A DNA stretch of 15,250 nt from an uncultured Pseudobdellovibrionaceae bacterium (lineage in GTDB: Bacteria; Bdellovibrionota; Bdellovibrionia; Bdellovibrionales; Bdellovibrionaceae), in assembly GCA_937900305.1 (NCBI GenBank), contig CALCCV010000702.1, positions 1-15,250 of the forward strand. The letters are read 5' to 3'. Of the stretch, positions 12,925 to 15,250 are shown piece after piece. The position numbers and the translations under genes are program-made. Every line of letters begins with the position of its first letter. The stretch's first letter is position 1. Below the pieces are notes generated by a model, which worked only from the letters and a program-made list of their open reading frames with translations, was not told the DNA's origin and ran no database searches.

Positions 12925-14850
12925 CTGACTTCTTAATCTTCGCTCACGGACATCTTGGGTGATAGCGGCAATGGCCTCACCCGCGGCCATCGGAGGCAGC
13001 GATTTGCCAGACCGGAGGCGGATTGAAACTTTTTTCTCTTCGGCTTCTCGGTCACCCACCACGATCATATAGGGAATCCGCTCAAGTTGCGCTTCACGAA
13101 TTTTATAATTTAGCTTTTCGTTGCGGCGGTCAAATTCGACCCTCAAGCCATTGGCAAAGAGCTGCTTTTCAACATCTTCGCAAAACTCATTCACTCGGTC
13201 CGTGATATTGATGACACGGGCCTGGATGGGCGCCAGCCAGGCCGGCAAATGCCCAGCCGTGTGCTCGAGATAAACGCCGATGAACCGCTCGAGCGAACCG
13301 AGGATGGCTCGGTGGAGAATCACGGGTTTATGTTCGGTGTTATCTTCACCGGTGTATTTCAAATCAAAGGCCAATGGTAAGTTGAAATCACATTGCAAAG
13401 TGCCCAACTGCCAAGGCCGCTTCAGAGCATCCACGAACATAATGTCAAGCTTAGGACCATAAAAGGCACCGTCTCCTGGATTGACCTTGTAGGGGATTTT
13501 CAAACTCTCAAGAGCATTGGCGAGAGCCCCTTCAGCGCGATCCCAGATTTCATCGGTGCCCATTCGTTTTTCAGGGCGGGTCGACAAGTACACCAGAAAC
13601 TCGTCCATCCCCAAAAGATGATAGACGTCATTCAAGAGTTTCATAAAGGAACCAATTTCGCCCTGAAGCTGCTCCATCGAACAAAAGATATGGGCGTCGT
13701 CTTGGCAAAAGGTGCGAACGCGCGCGAGTCCATGCATAGTCCCCGATTTTTCGTAGCGATGAAGGCGACCGAAATCAGCCATCCGAAGGGGGAGGTCTCG
13801 GTAAGAATGGCGCTCAGACGCAAACAGCAGACAGTGCGAGGGACAATTCATCGGCTTCGAGGCAAAGTCGCGCTCTTCAACGCGGGTGAAATACATGTTC
13901 TCTTTGTAGTTTTGATAATGGCCAGACTGGTGAAACAAATTGACGTCAAAAATCTGCGGCGTGATCACTTCTTGATAGCCGCAATTGCGGTAAAATTCGC
14001 GGAGAAGAATCTGAAGCTGCGTGTAGATGATCGTGCCTTTGGCCGTGAAAAATGGCGAACCCGGTGCCCACTCGTGAAAGTGAAATAGGTTCATTTCTTT
14101 ACCTAGCTTGCGATGATCCCGTTTTTTCGCCTCTTCGAGATTGTGAAGATGTTGCTCCAATTCTTTTTTATCGCGAAAGGCGGTGGCGTAGATTCGCTGG
14201 AGCATCGGATTTTTTTCGTCACCGCGCCAGTAAGCACCCGCCACACTGAGGAGCTTGAAAGCTTTGATTTGGCCCGTGGACTGCACGTGAGGCCCACGAC
14301 ACAAGTCGAACCAGGGTCCTTGGTGATAGATGGTGACCTCGGGTTGACCGAGATCTTGAATGATTTGAACTTTGAAGCGCTCACTCATTTTTTCAAACGT
14401 AGAAATCGCTTTTTCTGTGGGCCATACCTCTTTGATGAGAGGATAGTCGGCGCTGACAATCTTTTGCATGGCCGCTTCGATTTTTGAAAAGTGCTCTTCG
14501 GTGAAAGCAAAGGGCGAATCGAAGTCGTAAAAAAATCCATTGTCGATCACAGGACCAATGGTGACTTTCACCTCGGGCCAAATCGACTGAACGGCCTGAG
14601 CCATCACGTGCGCGGCAGAGTGACGAATGACTTCGTTGGCCTCGGGATCTTTGGTGGTGATCAACTGAATGCGATCGCCGTCTTGCAAAACGGTTCTTAA
14701 ATCGCGAACCTCAGAGTCATTGCCAATGCGAACACCCAATGTCTCTTTAGCCAAACGCGGCCCGATGCTCTGGGCCACATCCAGGGCCGTCGGGGGTTGT
14801 GAAAATTCGCGAACACTGTTGTCTGGAAGGTGAATCGAAATGGAAGCCAT
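12913..14850 (-). CDS. thrS: Threonyl-tRNA synthetase
   Basis: It charges tRNA-Thr with threonine in the cytoplasm. The 645-aa length and domain order are standard. A TGS domain (about 1-65) comes first. The editing domain has HSAAH (77-81) and DLCRGPH (182-188, Cys184). The class II core has the three zinc ligands Cys336 (in MNCPSH), His387 (in DDAHIFC) and His513 (in ILHRAILGS), and an anticodon-binding domain (about 540-640, including IPYMIVVGDREAE) follows. All ligands sit two residues later than in E. coli. ATG at 14850 matches the usual N-terminus, but no Shine-Dalgarno precedes it (TTTTAATCTC). It heads the thrS-infC-rpmI-rplT cluster. A 9-base inverted repeat at 14872-14894 may control it. 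Confidence 0.98.
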   Translation of the reverse strand: MASISIHLPDNSVREFSQPPTALDVAQSIGPRLAKETLGVRIGNDSEVRDLRTVLQDGDRIQLITTKDPEANEVIRHSAAHVMAQAVQSIWPEVKVTIGPVIDNGFFYDFDSPFAFTEEHFSKIEAAMQKIVSADYPLIKEVWPTEKAISTFEKMSERFKVQIIQDLGQPEVTIYHQGPWFDLCRGPHVQSTGQIKAFKLLSVAGAYWRGDEKNPMLQRIYATAFRDKKELEQHLHNLEEAKKRDHRKLGKEMNLFHFHEWAPGSPFFTAKGTIIYTQLQILLREFYRNCGYQEVITPQIFDVNLFHQSGHYQNYKENMYFTRVEERDFASKPMNCPSHCLLFASERHSYRDLPLRMADFGRLHRYEKSGTMHGLARVRTFCQDDAHIFCSMEQLQGEIGSFMKLLNDVYHLLGMDEFLVYLSTRPEKRMGTDEIWDRAEGALANALESLKIPYKVNPGDGAFYGPKLDIMFVDALKRPWQLGTLQCDFNLPLAFDLKYTGEDNTEHKPVILHRAILGSLERFIGVYLEHTAGHLPAWLAPIQARVINITDRVNEFCEDVEKQLFANGLRVEFDRRNEKLNYKIREAQLERIPYMIVVGDREAEEKKVSIRLRSGKSLPPMAAGEAIAAITQDVRERRLRSQFEE

Positions 14851-14871
14851 GAGATTAAAACTGAGTCTGAT

Positions 14872-14894
14872 CTATTTTCGATCGGCGAAAATAG
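14872..14894. promoter_or_regulatory. Perfect inverted repeat upstream of thrS
   Basis: CTATTTTCG and CGAAAATAG (9-base perfect arms) flank five bases, starting 22 bases upstream of the thrS ATG. It could be an operator or, if transcribed, an mRNA hairpin. A weak promoter candidate for thrS (TTGCGC, 16 bases, TATTTT) would place its -10 inside the repeat. Confidence 0.5.
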
Positions 14895-15057
14895 GGAAAA
14901 GGCACGACTGCGCAATAAGGGAAAAAACTGTTGAGGCATTTCAATCGGGTCATTGCATCCTTTGAGCGATATTATTAAGTGCGCGATAGGGTGAGGTAGG
15001 ATCTCACGCCAGTATTATGTAGAATTTATGCACAGAGATCAAGCTGAGAGCTTCCGA

Positions 15058-15086
15058 AAGACAATTCTGCTGCCAGGGGTTATAAC
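15058..15086 (+). promoter_or_regulatory. Candidate sigma70-like promoter for the lipoprotein gene
   Basis: AAGACA (15058-15063; four of six matches to TTGACA), a 17-base spacer and TATAAC (15081-15086; five of six matches to TATAAT). The -10 lies within a 10-base palindrome GGTTATAACC (15078-15087). This gives a leader of about 20 bases ending in the strong Shine-Dalgarno. Confidence 0.4.
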
Positions 15087-15113
15087 CTTTCAGATCAAAT
15101 CGAGGAGGAACAC

Positions 15114-15250
15114 ATGACTATTGGGATCCAAAATCGGATTTTGGGAATTGCGGTCGCTAGTTTGTTGGTCACTGTATGGGGATGCACCAGCCCTTCGAAG
15201 CCCGAAACTCAGGCAAATAAAAAAAATGGGGCTCCCGCCAGCACAAAACC
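15114..15250 (+). CDS. Lipoprotein, N-terminal fragment cut by window edge
   Basis: ATG at 15114 is preceded by an excellent Shine-Dalgarno (GAGGAGG, 6 bases spacing). The 45 visible codons encode a lipoprotein signal peptide: short N-region with Arg8, hydrophobic core ILGIAVASLLVTV, then VWGC with the lipidated Cys at residue 24. The mature start (TSPSKPETQANKKNGAPAS) is a polar, flexible tether. No fold can be judged from what is visible, so no function is assigned; lipoprotein solute-binding proteins often start this way. It is divergent from thrS. Confidence 0.8.
   Translation, partial: MTIGIQNRILGIAVASLLVTVWGCTSPSKPETQANKKNGAPASTK

Noticed and set aside
13393..14088. 231-codon plus-strand open frame opposite thrS
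   Set aside because: It lies wholly within the well-supported thrS gene on the other strand and its translation resembles no family. It is a shadow frame.
1..15250. CRISPR arrays, insertion sequences, tRNA or rRNA genes
   Set aside because: No regularly spaced repeats, transposase, terminal inverted repeats or cloverleaf-like segments were seen on either strand.

Overview
The window looks like chromosomal DNA of a Gram-negative bacterium. The evidence is an exported, non-lipidated family 5 solute-binding protein, a SohB-type inner-membrane peptidase and a lipoprotein signal peptide. A complete lower mevalonate pathway, uncommon among Gram-negatives, sits beside thrS-infC-rpmI-rplT. A member of the Bdellovibrionota (Bdellovibrio-like) is my best guess. 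It rests on gene content and general family resemblance, not on a database search. I see no sign of recent transfer: no transposase, integrase, tRNA or CRISPR array.

Layout. (1) 1-3681, minus strand: a peptide ABC transporter operon read oppD (TTG start), oppF (GTG start), then a substrate-binding protein that runs off the left edge. The permease genes are not in view. (2) 3682-4059: a 378-base stretch with short tandem repeats just upstream of oppD and one possible 57-residue Cys-rich ORF. (3) 4060-5845: a divergent pair, sohB (minus) and a secreted protein with a basic body, a Gly/Ser linker and two polyproline-SGDF repeats (plus). The second gene has a near-consensus promoter placed so that its mRNA may be leaderless. 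(4) 5929-11331, minus strand: mevalonate kinase, diphosphomevalonate decarboxylase, a divergent phosphomevalonate kinase, class II HMG-CoA reductase and FMN-dependent type 2 IPP isomerase, in tightly packed or overlapping order. (5) 11356-14850, minus strand: rplT, rpmI, infC and thrS. (6) 14851-15250: an intergenic region, then the start of a divergent lipoprotein gene on the plus strand.

How they work together. Read in transcription order, the minus strand runs thrS, infC, rpmI, rplT, fni, mvaA, mvaK2, mvaD, mvaK1. Only 24 bases separate rplT from fni, and no convincing terminator lies between them. Isoprenoid precursor synthesis may therefore be co-transcribed with ribosomal protein and initiation-factor genes. 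The five enzymes would take HMG-CoA to IPP and DMAPP. HMG-CoA synthase and acetoacetyl-CoA thiolase must be elsewhere. infC appears to start at an ATC codon, as expected for IF3, and a 286-base infC-rpmI spacer carries a strong hairpin that could be regulatory.

I found no clearly new multi-gene system. The most unusual items are the polyproline secreted protein with its predicted leaderless promoter, the coupling of translation and mevalonate genes, the lysine/serine-rich N-terminal extension of the IPP isomerase, and the structured infC-rpmI spacer.
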